The notes under the pieces are model-generated. The model saw only the letters and a program-made list of their open reading frames with translations, ran no database searches and was not told the DNA's origin. A stretch of DNA of 50,091 nucleotides from JAAFHS01 sp043751715 (GTDB taxonomy: Bacteria > Pseudomonadota > Alphaproteobacteria > Rhodobacterales > Rhodobacteraceae): assembly GCA_043751715.1 (NCBI GenBank), contig JAYUZO010000133.1, forward strand, positions 1 through 50,091, read 5' to 3'. Position numbers and translations under genes: made by a program. Positions 22,039-30,771 of the stretch are shown here, in pieces; position 1 is the first letter of the stretch, and each line of letters begins with the position of its first letter.

Positions 22039-24429
22039 ATGACCGATATTGAAATTGCAGGTCCGCTGGCAGCGGCGCTTGCCGCCAAGGGCTATGCCGC
22101 CCTGACACCCGTGCAACAGGCGGTATTGGCCGCAAACGCGGCGGGGCGTGACCTGCTGGTGTCGGCGCAGACGGGCAGCGGCAAGACGGTGGCCTTTGGC
22201 ATTGCGATTGCGCCAGAGATTCTGGTGGGGTCAGAACGGCTGTTGTTTGCAGATGTGCCCTTGGCACTGGTGGTCGCCCCGACGCGCGAACTGGCACTGC
22301 AAGTGGCACGCGAACTGGACTGGCTGTATGCCGATGCGGGGGCCAAGATTGCGACCTGCGTGGGCGGCATGGATTACCGCACGGAAAAGCGCGCACTGGA
22401 ACGCGGCGCGCATATCGTGGTGGGCACGCCGGGGCGCTTGCGTGACCATATCGAACGCAAATCGCTTGATCTGTCGGGGTTGCAGGCAGCGGTGCTGGAT
22501 GAAGCAGATGAAATGCTTGATCTGGGGTTCCGTGAAGACCTTGAGTTTATCCTGAATGCAGCACCCGAAACCCGCCGCACGCTGATGTTTTCGGCAACGG
22601 TGCCAAAGGCGATTGCAGAACTGGCCAAGGATTTTCAGACTGATGCCCTGCGTCTGCAAACGGCGGGCGAGGCCAAGCAGCACGTCGATATCGAATACAA
22701 GGCGATGTCGGTGGCGGTGCGTGACCGGGATCATGCGATTTTCAATGCGCTGCGCTTTTATGATGCGCGGGCGGCGATCGTGTTCTGCAAGACGCGGGCG
22801 AATGTGAATAACCTGCTGGCACGCATGGGCAACCGTGGGTTTCAGGTGGTGGCGCTGTCGGGTGAGCTAAGCCAGCAGGAACGCACGCATGCACTGCAGG
22901 CGCTGCGCGACGGGCGGGCGCGGGTGTGTATTGCCACGGACGTGGCGGCGCGCGGGATTGATTTGCCGGGGCTGGATCTGGTGATCCATGCGGATTTGCC
23001 ATCGAACAGTGAAACATTGCTGCACCGGTCAGGGCGCACGGGGCGGGCGGGCTCCAAGGGCGTATCGGCGCTGATCGTGGTGCCTGCGGAATTCCGCAAG
23101 GCGCAGCGGCTGTTGCAAGGGGCCAAGGTGGTGGCTGAATGGGGCACGGCACCGGGTGCCGATGAAGTGCAGGCGCGTGAGGATTTGCGTTTGCTGGAAC
23201 ACCCGACGCTGCAATTGCCGGTGGGTGATGACGGGCCAATGGCTGAGGCGCTGCTGGGGCGGTTCTCGCCATCGGCGGTGGCTGCGGCCTTTGTGCGGCT
23301 GTGGCGCGAAGGGCGGTCTGCACCAGAGGTGTTGCAGGATATGGCGGCACCGGCTGCGGCATCTGCACCGCGTGAACGCGGGGAATTTGGCGAATCTGTC
23401 TGGTATGCGCTTAGCGTGGGGCGGTCGGGCCGGGCCGAGGCACGCTGGCTGTTGCCAAAGATCTGTGATGCAGGCGGGATTGCCAAGGATGGTATCGGGG
23501 CGATCCGGGTGCAGGAAGACCAGACATTCGTGCAGATCGCCAAGGCGGCGGGCAACAAATTCGGCGCGGTGCTGGAACTGGAACCGGGGCTGGAAATGCG
23601 CCGGATCGAGGGCGAGCCATCGCTGGACCGGCCCGAACGCGCGCCGAAGAAATCCTATGACAAACCGGAGCGGCGGCCTGCGGCCCCGCGTGAGCCACGC
23701 GACGATTCGTGGCGCAAGGATGCGGCACAGAATGATGCAGAGCGTCCGGTGAAACGGGAATACACGCCGAAACCGCCTCGGATTGTGGAGGAAGACAGCC
23801 CGGCGTCACCACCGCGCGACATGGCCCCGGCAGCGGCGGCAGTGACGGAACGCAAACCTTATGTGAAGCGGGATGAGGCAAAGCCCTATACGCCACGGGC
23901 GGCGGGTGAAGGTGCGGCGCCCAAGCCCTATGCCAAACGGGATGACGCGCCCAAGCCCTATGCGCCCAAGCCCTATGCCAAGCGCGAAGATGGGCCGTCA
24001 AAGCCCTATGCGCCCAAACCCTATGCCAAGCGCGAGGATGGGACAGCGAAACCCTATGCGCCCAAACCCTATGCGCCGCGCGCGGATGGTGACGCACCCA
24101 AGCCACGCTGGAAGGCCGAGGCCGGTAAATCAGCAGGGTTCAAAAGCCATGGCGGGGCGGAAGGCAAGCCGGGCAAGGCGGCAGGGTTCAAATCCCATGC
24201 AGCCGAAGGTAAGCCTTACAGGCCCAAGGCAGAAGGCGCGGATAGCAAGCCGTACCGGGCAAAGCCTGCGGGTGAAGGCAAACCTTATGCGCCCAAAGCA
24301 GCAGGGGCCGAAGGCAAACCATTCAAGCCACGCGCGCCATCGGGAAAACCCGCAGGCAAATTCGCCAAACCGGCGGGGGATGCGCGCGATACGACCAAAC
24401 GGTTCGTGCCACCGAAAAAAGCAAGGTAG
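22039..24429 (+). CDS. DEAD-box ATP-dependent RNA helicase with basic repeat tail
   Basis: A 796-residue helicase. The core holds the Q motif region, AQTGSGKTVAF, PTRELALQ, VLDEADEMLDLGF, SATVPK, and HRSGRTGRAGSKG in order (residues about 1-400). A DbpA-type RNA-binding domain follows (about 450-525, ESVWYALSVGRSGRAEARWLLP... GAIRVQED). The last ~260 residues are low complexity, Lys/Pro/Ala/Tyr-rich, built of KPYAPKPYAKRED-like units. This layout is that of CsdA/DeaD-like ribosome-assembly and cold-shock helicases. AGGA precedes the ATG at 22039; the ATG at 22003 lacks a site. The 5' region is about 200 nt long, as often seen for cold-regulated helicases. Confidence 0.93.
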   Translation: MTDIEIAGPLAAALAAKGYAALTPVQQAVLAANAAGRDLLVSAQTGSGKTVAFGIAIAPEILVGSERLLFADVPLALVVAPTRELALQVARELDWLYADAGAKIATCVGGMDYRTEKRALERGAHIVVGTPGRLRDHIERKSLDLSGLQAAVLDEADEMLDLGFREDLEFILNAAPETRRTLMFSATVPKAIAELAKDFQTDALRLQTAGEAKQHVDIEYKAMSVAVRDRDHAIFNALRFYDARAAIVFCKTRANVNNLLARMGNRGFQVVALSGELSQQERTHALQALRDGRARVCIATDVAARGIDLPGLDLVIHADLPSNSETLLHRSGRTGRAGSKGVSALIVVPAEFRKAQRLLQGAKVVAEWGTAPGADEVQAREDLRLLEHPTLQLPVGDDGPMAEALLGRFSPSAVAAAFVRLWREGRSAPEVLQDMAAPAAASAPRERGEFGESVWYALSVGRSGRAEARWLLPKICDAGGIAKDGIGAIRVQEDQTFVQIAKAAGNKFGAVLELEPGLEMRRIEGEPSLDRPERAPKKSYDKPERRPAAPREPRDDSWRKDAAQNDAERPVKREYTPKPPRIVEEDSPASPPRDMAPAAAAVTERKPYVKRDEAKPYTPRAAGEGAAPKPYAKRDDAPKPYAPKPYAKREDGPSKPYAPKPYAKREDGTAKPYAPKPYAPRADGDAPKPRWKAEAGKSAGFKSHGGAEGKPGKAAGFKSHAAEGKPYRPKAEGADSKPYRAKPAGEGKPYAPKAAGAEGKPFKPRAPSGKPAGKFAKPAGDARDTTKRFVPPKKAR
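23870..24330 (+). repeat. KPYAPKPYAKRED-type coding repeats in helicase tail
   Basis: In-frame near-repeats of a 30-60 bp unit encode Lys-Pro-Tyr-Ala blocks. The tail is strongly basic and disordered, likely an RNA-tethering or condensate-forming region. Confidence 0.8.
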
Positions 24430-24442
24430 TGGCACTGCGCCC

Positions 24443-24498
24443 GGTCCTGGCCGTTTGGTCCTGGCCGTTTGGTCAGGCCGGGTTGGTCAGGCCGGGCG
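24443..24498. repeat. Four tandem 14-bp units
   Basis: Units start at 24443, 24457, 24471 and 24485. The first two are identical (GGTCCTGGCCGTTT); the others share GGTC and GGCCG. CCTGGCC and GGTCAGG can pair, so the array may work as a convergent terminator between the helicase gene and trhO. Confidence 0.7.
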
Positions 24499-24540
24499 GG
24501 CGCACAATGCGTATTTGAGCAAAGAGAAAACCGCAGGCGA

Positions 24541-25470
24541 TTAGGGCTGCAGTTTTTTGATGTCTGCGCCCAGATGCACCTCGCCACGCGCGCGGGCCAG
24601 CATCATCTGTTTCTGGCGTTCGCGGAAACGGTCGCGGTCGGCGGAGGTGTAGTCATCGGCGCAGGCAGCACAGCTGACACCCTCCTCAAACTGAGGGGAG
24701 GTGCGGTCAGTGACCGGGTGGCGGCAGGCACCACAGGTGATGTAATTGCCGGGGATCAGGCCGTGGCCCACGGATACGCGGTCATCAAACACATAGCATT
24801 CACCTTGCCACTGGCTTTGCGCGGCGGGCACGTCTTCCAGATATTTCAGGATACCGCCCTGCAGGTGATACACGTCTGGCACACCCTGCCCGATCAGATA
24901 ATTGGTGGATTTCTCGCAGCGGATGCCACCGGTGCAGAACATCGCAATGCGCTTGCCTGTAAACTGGTCCTTATGCGCCTGCCACCATGCGGGAAAGTCG
25001 CGAAAGCTGCGGGTGGCGGGGTCAACAGCACCTGCAAAGGTGCCGATCATCACCTCGAAATCATTACGCGTGTCGATCACCGCCACATCAGGGGCCGCAA
25101 TCAGCGCGTTCCAATCCTGCGGGGCAACATAGTGGCCAACGCGCGCGGTCGGATCAATATCAGGTTGGCCCATGGTCACAATCTCGGCCTTGAGCTTCAC
25201 CTTCATACGGCCAAAAGGCATGGTGTCGGCCGGGCTTTCCTTCCATTGCAGGCCAGCAAAGCCGGGCCAGTGGCGGATATGGTGCAGCACGGCCAGCACC
25301 CCATCCGGCGCGCCGGCAATGGTGCCATTCACCCCTTCGCGGGCCAGCAGAACAGACCCCTTGACGCCATGCGCCTGTGCCAAGGCGCGCAGGGGTGCTT
25401 GCCGCAAAGCAGGGTCATCCTGACGGGCAAAGTGGTAAAAGGCGGCAACGGTCAGCATAGCTTGCGTCAT
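24541..25470 (-). CDS. trhO: TrhO, tRNA uridine-34 hydroxylase (rhodanese family)
   Basis: A 309-residue protein of the YceA/TrhO family, which makes 5-hydroxyuridine at tRNA wobble position 34 with oxygen. The N-terminal domain (GVKGSVLLAREGVNGTIAG) is followed by a rhodanese domain with VIDTRNDFEVMIGTFAGA and the active-site loop MFCTGGIRCEKS (Cys179 and Cys185). The C-terminal segment has CGACRHP and CAACADD, two cysteine pairs that could bind zinc. Divergent from pncA; 73 bp between the starts. Confidence 0.94.
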   Translation of the reverse strand: MTQAMLTVAAFYHFARQDDPALRQAPLRALAQAHGVKGSVLLAREGVNGTIAGAPDGVLAVLHHIRHWPGFAGLQWKESPADTMPFGRMKVKLKAEIVTMGQPDIDPTARVGHYVAPQDWNALIAAPDVAVIDTRNDFEVMIGTFAGAVDPATRSFRDFPAWWQAHKDQFTGKRIAMFCTGGIRCEKSTNYLIGQGVPDVYHLQGGILKYLEDVPAAQSQWQGECYVFDDRVSVGHGLIPGNYITCGACRHPVTDRTSPQFEEGVSCAACADDYTSADRDRFRERQKQMMLARARGEVHLGADIKKLQP

Positions 25471-25543
25471 AAGTCAGGCGGGCGGTCTGGGCAAGGATGG
25501 GATGATTGGGTAAAGCTGGGCCATCGCACCAAAAGGAGCAGCC

Positions 25544-26137
25544 ATGCGGGCCCTGATCGTGATCGACGTACAGAATGACTTTTGCCCAGGTGGTGCCTTG
25601 GCAGTGGCAGAGGGTGATGTGATCATTCCGCTGATCAATGGCAAGATGGACCGCTTTCCGGTCTGCGTTCTGACGCAGGACTGGCACCCGGCTGACCACG
25701 GGTCATTCGCCGCGAACCACCCCGGAACTGCGCCGTTTTCGGTGACGGATATGCCATACGGTCCGCAGGTCTTGTGGCCCACGCATTGTGTGATCGGCAC
25801 AGACGGGGCGGCATTTCACCGCGATTTGCGCACTGATATGGGGCAAATGGTGATCCGAAAGGGCTTTCGTGCCGGGATCGACAGCTATTCGGCATTCTTT
25901 GAAAATGACCACGCCACGCCAACCGGGCTGGACGGTTATCTGCGCAGCCGGGGTGTGACCGCAGTGGTGATAGTGGGGCTGGCGACCGATTTCTGCGTGG
26001 CCTATTCGGCGCTTGATGCGCGCCGTCTTGGTTTTGATGTAACGGTCGATCTGACGGCATGCCGGGCGATTGATCTGAACGGCAGTTTGGCTGAAGCCAC
26101 CGGCAAAATGCGCGATGCCGGGGTTGTTCTGCTGTAA
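25544..26137 (+). CDS. pncA: Nicotinamidase PncA
   Basis: A 197-residue cysteine hydrolase that converts nicotinamide to nicotinate for NAD salvage. The catalytic triad is readable: Asp8 (IDVQNDFCPGG), Lys106 (MVIRKGF) and Cys151 (GLATDFCVAYSA). Metal ligands match Asp46 and His48 (QDWHPADH) and His81 (WPTHCV). The stop at 26137 is followed by a hybrid kinase gene and then by pncB, so the product of PncA is used by the enzyme encoded two genes downstream. AAAGGAG lies 6 nt before the ATG. Confidence 0.96.
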   Translation: MRALIVIDVQNDFCPGGALAVAEGDVIIPLINGKMDRFPVCVLTQDWHPADHGSFAANHPGTAPFSVTDMPYGPQVLWPTHCVIGTDGAAFHRDLRTDMGQMVIRKGFRAGIDSYSAFFENDHATPTGLDGYLRSRGVTAVVIVGLATDFCVAYSALDARRLGFDVTVDLTACRAIDLNGSLAEATGKMRDAGVVLL

Positions 26138-26199
26138 GGATTAGTAGCCCGTTAACCTTTGCATGACATGTCTTGTTATCCGTTTTGAAAGAGGCGATC

Positions 26200-28518
26200 T
26201 TGGCCGTAGCCGTGCACACGCCCCACGAAAGCGATGCCCATCGTGCATTGGCGCTGTTTGCACTGACGTCATCGCCGAATGGCCAGTTTTTGCAGTATTG
26301 CTGGGCACGCAGCCGCAGCCGGGCGTTCCTTGTGCGTCAGTCGCTGTCTTTTCTGGCTTGTCTGACGCTGCTCATTTTGCAGGACGCGGGCTTGGGGCTT
26401 GTGGGGTTGGCTGTGCTGCTTGGCGGTGATCTGGTTGATACACTGTGGATGCGGCGGGTCTGGTCACGCTGGCGACACGGGATGGTGCCGGGGCACGTGC
26501 GGGCGATCACGCTTGGAACGGCGGTTTTTCAATCAGCCACGGTGGGCCTGATTGCAATCGTGGCATGGATCAAGGCAGCATCGGGTGACCCGGCACATGA
26601 TATGCAGCTGGAGTTTTTTGGCGTGGCCTATCTGGTTGGGGTGGGGTTGAATGCAGGGTTGGTGCGGCCCTATGTCCCGCGCATCGCGGATGCAAAACTG
26701 GCCACTTTGCTGGGCAGTTTTGCCAGCGTATTGGGCATTCTGCTGTGGACGGTTCCCAGCGTGCCAGACTGGCTTTTGACGAATGCCTATTTGATGGCTG
26801 CAGCCCTGATCCTGTGTCTTGTCGCAAACAGTTTTCTGCGCATGGTCTATGACAGTTATCACCGCAACCAGACCGCGCATGAGGCGCTTTTGCGCAATCA
26901 GGTGGCGCTGACACAGGCAAATGACGCCGCCGCACAACGCGAACAGCAGGCCTTGCGTCTGGCCCTGATTGCGGAAAGCACCAATGAGGCCATTTTTGTA
27001 ACAGATGCCGATGGCCACATTTCATGGACCAACGCTGCGTTCACCCACATGACCGGATACACATTCGCCGAAGTGTGCGGCCGCTTGCCTTCAGCGTTCA
27101 TGAACGCGCCCGGAACCGACATGGACGCTATTGACGAAATCCAGGAAAGTCAGCGGTCGGGGAAAAAAGCACGGGTTGAACTGCTGAACCGGCACAAGGA
27201 TGGGTCGGATCACTGGATCAGCACCAGCATCACGCCGGTGTTTGACGACGCTGGAAAGCTGTTGATGTGCATTCAGGTTGAAAGGGATGTGACCGAAGAA
27301 AAGCGGCGCATTCGCGAACTGGCCGAGGCAAAAGATCAGGTTGAAGCGGCAGCCAAGGCAAAAGAGCATTTCTTTGCCACCATGAGCCATGAGATTCGCA
27401 CGCCAATGAACGGTGTGCTGGGCATGGCAGAACTGCTGTCACGCACAGCATTGACCGCGGAACAGCGCGAATATCTGTTGGCGATCACCCAGTCTGGTGA
27501 TGCCCTTCTGGGTATTATCAATGACATTCTTGATCTGTCAAAATTGCAGTCGGGCATGGTGCAGATTGCACGTGCAGCCTTTGATCTGACTGCACTGGTG
27601 CAGTGTGCCGTAAAACTGCTGCGACCGCTGGCAACGGATAAGGGGATCGTGCTTTCCGTGGTAGCGCGCGGCCTTTCATCCCCGGTCTGGGTGTATGGCG
27701 ATTGTGGCCGCATCCGCCAGATTTTGATGAACCTTGTCGGAAATGCGATCAAATTCACGGCGGTGGGCGGGGTATCGGTGGCCTTGATTGCCGGCGAAGA
27801 TGAGTGTTGGACAATTCAGGTCACCGATACCGGAATCGGCATTGCGCCAGAGCGGATTCAAGCGGTCTTTGAAAGCTTTACGCAGGCGGACAGCGCCATT
27901 AACCGCAAATATGGCGGAACCGGTCTGGGGCTGACGATTTCGCGGATGCTGGCCAGAACGATGGGCGGCGATGTCAGTGTCATTTCGCGGCCATCTCAGG
28001 GGTCAGTGTTCACGCTGACCTTGCCCTTGCCGGCTGCCGAAGCGGTGCAAGCACCAGTGCCACCAGACGCCGCAATGCTACAGAATCCGCGGACCGCTGG
28101 CCAAAAACGCATTCTGATTGCCGAAGACAACGGCACCAACCGCCTGATCCTGCGCAAGATGCTGGAGGCAGAGGGCATTGTGCTGACCGAAGTTGAAAAC
28201 GGAGCTGACGCAGTGGCGCGCTATTGCGAGCTGGCACCTGATCTGGTGGTGATGGATATGCAGATGCCGGTGATGGACGGCTTGACGGCGATCCGCGCCA
28301 TCCGGTTGGCCGAACAGCAACGCGGGCTGCAACGCTGCCCCATTCTGGTGCTGACAGCAAATGTATTCCCCGAAGATGTGCAGGCCAGTTTTGACGCGGA
28401 TTGCGATGATTTTCTGACAAAACCCGTGTTGCGCGCGGCACTTCTGGCCCGCACGTCGCGCCTGTTGGGCCAAGGGGTCGCAGAACAGCCTTTGCCCGGA
28501 CGCCGCCTGCTGGCATAA
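26200..28518 (+). CDS. Membrane-bound hybrid histidine kinase (PAS-HisKA-HATPase-REC)
   Basis: About 772 residues. Five or six N-terminal membrane helices (about 40-235), a PAS domain (about 255-370, AESTNEAIFVTDADGHISWTN), HisKA with ATMSHEIRTPMNG, HATPase with NLVGNAIKFTAVGG, DTGIGIAPE and YGGTGLGLTISRM, then a receiver with VVMDMQMPVMDG and a C-terminal Lys (DDFLTKPV). There is no ATG in the right place; a TTG at 26200 preceded by AAAGAGG at 5 nt is the best start, with TTG at 26173 as alternative. It sits between pncA and pncB with short gaps, so it may sense or respond to pyridine nucleotide status. That is inference from position. Confidence 0.87.
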   Translation: MAVAVHTPHESDAHRALALFALTSSPNGQFLQYCWARSRSRAFLVRQSLSFLACLTLLILQDAGLGLVGLAVLLGGDLVDTLWMRRVWSRWRHGMVPGHVRAITLGTAVFQSATVGLIAIVAWIKAASGDPAHDMQLEFFGVAYLVGVGLNAGLVRPYVPRIADAKLATLLGSFASVLGILLWTVPSVPDWLLTNAYLMAAALILCLVANSFLRMVYDSYHRNQTAHEALLRNQVALTQANDAAAQREQQALRLALIAESTNEAIFVTDADGHISWTNAAFTHMTGYTFAEVCGRLPSAFMNAPGTDMDAIDEIQESQRSGKKARVELLNRHKDGSDHWISTSITPVFDDAGKLLMCIQVERDVTEEKRRIRELAEAKDQVEAAAKAKEHFFATMSHEIRTPMNGVLGMAELLSRTALTAEQREYLLAITQSGDALLGIINDILDLSKLQSGMVQIARAAFDLTALVQCAVKLLRPLATDKGIVLSVVARGLSSPVWVYGDCGRIRQILMNLVGNAIKFTAVGGVSVALIAGEDECWTIQVTDTGIGIAPERIQAVFESFTQADSAINRKYGGTGLGLTISRMLARTMGGDVSVISRPSQGSVFTLTLPLPAAEAVQAPVPPDAAMLQNPRTAGQKRILIAEDNGTNRLILRKMLEAEGIVLTEVENGADAVARYCELAPDLVVMDMQMPVMDGLTAIRAIRLAEQQRGLQRCPILVLTANVFPEDVQASFDADCDDFLTKPVLRAALLARTSRLLGQGVAEQPLPGRRLLA

Positions 28519-28546
28519 GGCGATAAAGGTTATGCAGGGGGCCAGA

Positions 28547-29839
28547 ATGGTCGATATTGCCACGCGCGTCTGGAACCACAAATGGAAGATCGACCCGATC
28601 GCGCGGTCCCTGATCGACACGGATTTCTACAAGCTGCTGATGTGCCAATCCATTTTCCGCAACAAGCCGGAAACGAATGTGACTTTCAGCCTGATCAACC
28701 GCAGTTCCGCCATACGGCTTGCTGATCTGATTGATGAAGGTGAATTGCGCGAACAGCTGGATCATGTGCGCACGCTGTCGCTTTCGCGTGGGGAAAGCAC
28801 ATGGCTGCGCGGCAATACGTTTTATGGCAAACGGCAGATGTTCCGGCCCGATTTCATGGAATGGTTCGAAGGGTTGCGCCTGCCGCCCTACCATCTGGCA
28901 AAGCGGGACGGGCAGTATGAACTGACGTTTGAAGGGCGTTGGCCGGATGTGATGCTGTGGGAAATTCCGGCATTGTCGATTCTGATGGAGCTGCGGTCAC
29001 GCGCGGTGCTGGAAACGCTCGGGCGGTTTGAATTGCAGGTGCTGTATGCGCGGGCAATGACCAAGCTGTGGGAAAAGATCGAAAGGCTGCGCGCAACGCC
29101 GGGCCTGCGGATTGCAGATTTCGGCACGCGGCGCAGGCATTCGTTCCTGTGGCAGGACTGGTGCGTGCAGGCGATGCAGGAAGGCTTGGGTGGGGCGTTT
29201 ACGGGCACGTCAAACTGCCTGATCGCCATGCGCAGCGAACTTGAGGCGATTGGCACCAACGCGCATGAATTGCCGATGGTTTACAGCGCCTTGGCGAATT
29301 CAGACGCGGAACTGGCAAAGGCGCCGTATCAGGTGCTGGCGGACTGGCACGAAGAGCATGACGGCAATTTGCGGATCATGCTGCCCGATACATTCGGCAC
29401 CGAAGGGTTTTTGCGCAATGCGCCCGATTGGCTGGCAAGCTGGACAGGCATCCGCATTGACAGCGGTGATCCGGCAACCGGGGCAGAAATCGCGATCCGC
29501 TGGTGGCAAGACCGGGGTGAAGACCCACGGCAAAAGCTGGTAATCTTTTCGGATGGTCTGGATGTGGCAAAGATTGAGGAATTGTACCGGCAGTTCAATG
29601 GCCGGGTGAAGGTGTCATTTGGCTGGGGCACGATGCTGACCAATGATTTCAGGGGCTTGGCCGCGGATGATGCGCTCGCGCCGTTCAGTCTGGTGTGCAA
29701 GGCGGTGTCGGCGAACGGGCGGCCAACGGTGAAACTGTCAGACAACCCGAACAAGGCCATGGGGCCAGGGCTGGAAATTGAACGCTACAAGCGGGTGTTC
29801 GGCGTTGGGGCGCAAAAGGCGATGGAAGTGGTGGTTTAG
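28547..29839 (+). CDS. pncB: Nicotinate phosphoribosyltransferase PncB
   Basis: A 430-residue NAPRTase: IDTDFYKLLMCQSIF at the start, FYGKRQMFRPDFM, then IADFGTRRRHSF, FTGTSNCLIAM, GTNAHELPMVY with the autophosphorylated-type histidine, LPDTFGTEGFL and GIRIDSGDP. It makes nicotinate mononucleotide from nicotinate and PRPP with ATP, following PncA in the Preiss-Handler route. The ATG at 28547 has an AGGGGG box 5 nt upstream; the ATG at 28532 is the alternative. Confidence 0.95.
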   Translation: MVDIATRVWNHKWKIDPIARSLIDTDFYKLLMCQSIFRNKPETNVTFSLINRSSAIRLADLIDEGELREQLDHVRTLSLSRGESTWLRGNTFYGKRQMFRPDFMEWFEGLRLPPYHLAKRDGQYELTFEGRWPDVMLWEIPALSILMELRSRAVLETLGRFELQVLYARAMTKLWEKIERLRATPGLRIADFGTRRRHSFLWQDWCVQAMQEGLGGAFTGTSNCLIAMRSELEAIGTNAHELPMVYSALANSDAELAKAPYQVLADWHEEHDGNLRIMLPDTFGTEGFLRNAPDWLASWTGIRIDSGDPATGAEIAIRWWQDRGEDPRQKLVIFSDGLDVAKIEELYRQFNGRVKVSFGWGTMLTNDFRGLAADDALAPFSLVCKAVSANGRPTVKLSDNPNKAMGPGLEIERYKRVFGVGAQKAMEVVV

Positions 29840-29850
29840 CGCCCCATCTG

Positions 29851-30771
29851 TCAGATCACCTGTGCCGCCCAATGCAGCGCACCCTCAATACGGCGGCGGT
29901 GAATGGGGCTGTCCAGCGGGATGCGTGGTGCGGCCCAGCCAATGGAAACAAGGGTTCGCGCAAGGATAAAGTGGTTGATCTCGGCCACCGTCGCGCGGCC
30001 GTAGCCTGCAATCAGGGCATCGCGCAGGTCGGCAAAATGCGGCTCGGCCAGGTTCTGGCTTAATGCCGTGCCAAGGTCATACAGGCGGTAGCCGATGCCG
30101 GAATCGTCAAAATCAATCAGGGACAGGCGGTTGCCGTCCACCAGTACATTCTCGCGCAGCACATCGGCGTGGATCGGGCCGATGTCGGGGTTGGGCAGGC
30201 TGTCCATAAAACCGCGCAGGGCATCGCGGGCGGCGCACAGGGCTGCCGCCTCGGCGCGTTGCAACAACGGGTGTTCCCAGAACCGGCCCCAGAACGGGTT
30301 TTCGCCGGTCAGGCCATCCTTGTCCCACCGGGCGCGGGTGAACCATGCGGGCAGGGCCAGCGCTGATGTGGCCGTGTGGACCTGCGCCATCAGCTGGCCC
30401 AGCGCCTGGTGTTGGGCAATTTGCTGATCGCGCGTCATGGTTAAGGGAACGCCAGCCTCACCCAACGGCTCCCCATCCACCCAAGCGATGGCGGTGCAGA
30501 TGCGGCCATTGGGCAGGGTGACCATGGTATCGCCCGTCAGGGTTGGCAGGGGGGCAGGCACAGGGATACCGGCATCCGCCAAAGCGGCCACCCACCACAG
30601 TTCAGACCGGATGGCGAGGCTGGACTGATAGCCCACGCGGTGCAGGCGCAGGGCGGCGCGGCCTTGGGGTGTGGCCATATCGAACACGGCGTTTTCGCGG
30701 TTCTTGATCAGCCGGGTGAGCGTGCCCCCCCAATGGGCGGCGGCAAGGGTTGCTTCATCCTCCACCCTCAT
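29851..30771 (-). CDS. APH-fold kinase, hydroxylysine-kinase-like
   Basis: A 306-residue phosphotransferase enzyme family protein. Kinase-like signatures: GPIHADVLRENVLVDG (the HxDxxxxN catalytic loop) and LIDFDDSGIGYRLYDLG (DFD metal site), plus ENAVFDM and RLHRVGYQ in the N-lobe. It is coupled by a 4-nt overlap to the class III aminotransferase gene upstream. In eukaryotes and some bacteria the same pair (HYKK with AGXT2L2-type phospho-lyase) degrades 5-hydroxylysine, so that pathway is the favoured hypothesis, with homoserine-kinase or ethanolamine-type activity as alternatives. Confidence 0.72.
   Translation of the reverse strand: MRVEDEATLAAAHWGGTLTRLIKNRENAVFDMATPQGRAALRLHRVGYQSSLAIRSELWWVAALADAGIPVPAPLPTLTGDTMVTLPNGRICTAIAWVDGEPLGEAGVPLTMTRDQQIAQHQALGQLMAQVHTATSALALPAWFTRARWDKDGLTGENPFWGRFWEHPLLQRAEAAALCAARDALRGFMDSLPNPDIGPIHADVLRENVLVDGNRLSLIDFDDSGIGYRLYDLGTALSQNLAEPHFADLRDALIAGYGRATVAEINHFILARTLVSIGWAAPRIPLDSPIHRRRIEGALHWAAQVI

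Noticed and set aside
23870..24330. Short repeats in the helicase tail as a CRISPR-like array
   Set aside because: They are in-frame coding repeats (KPYA blocks) without constant repeats or unique spacers.
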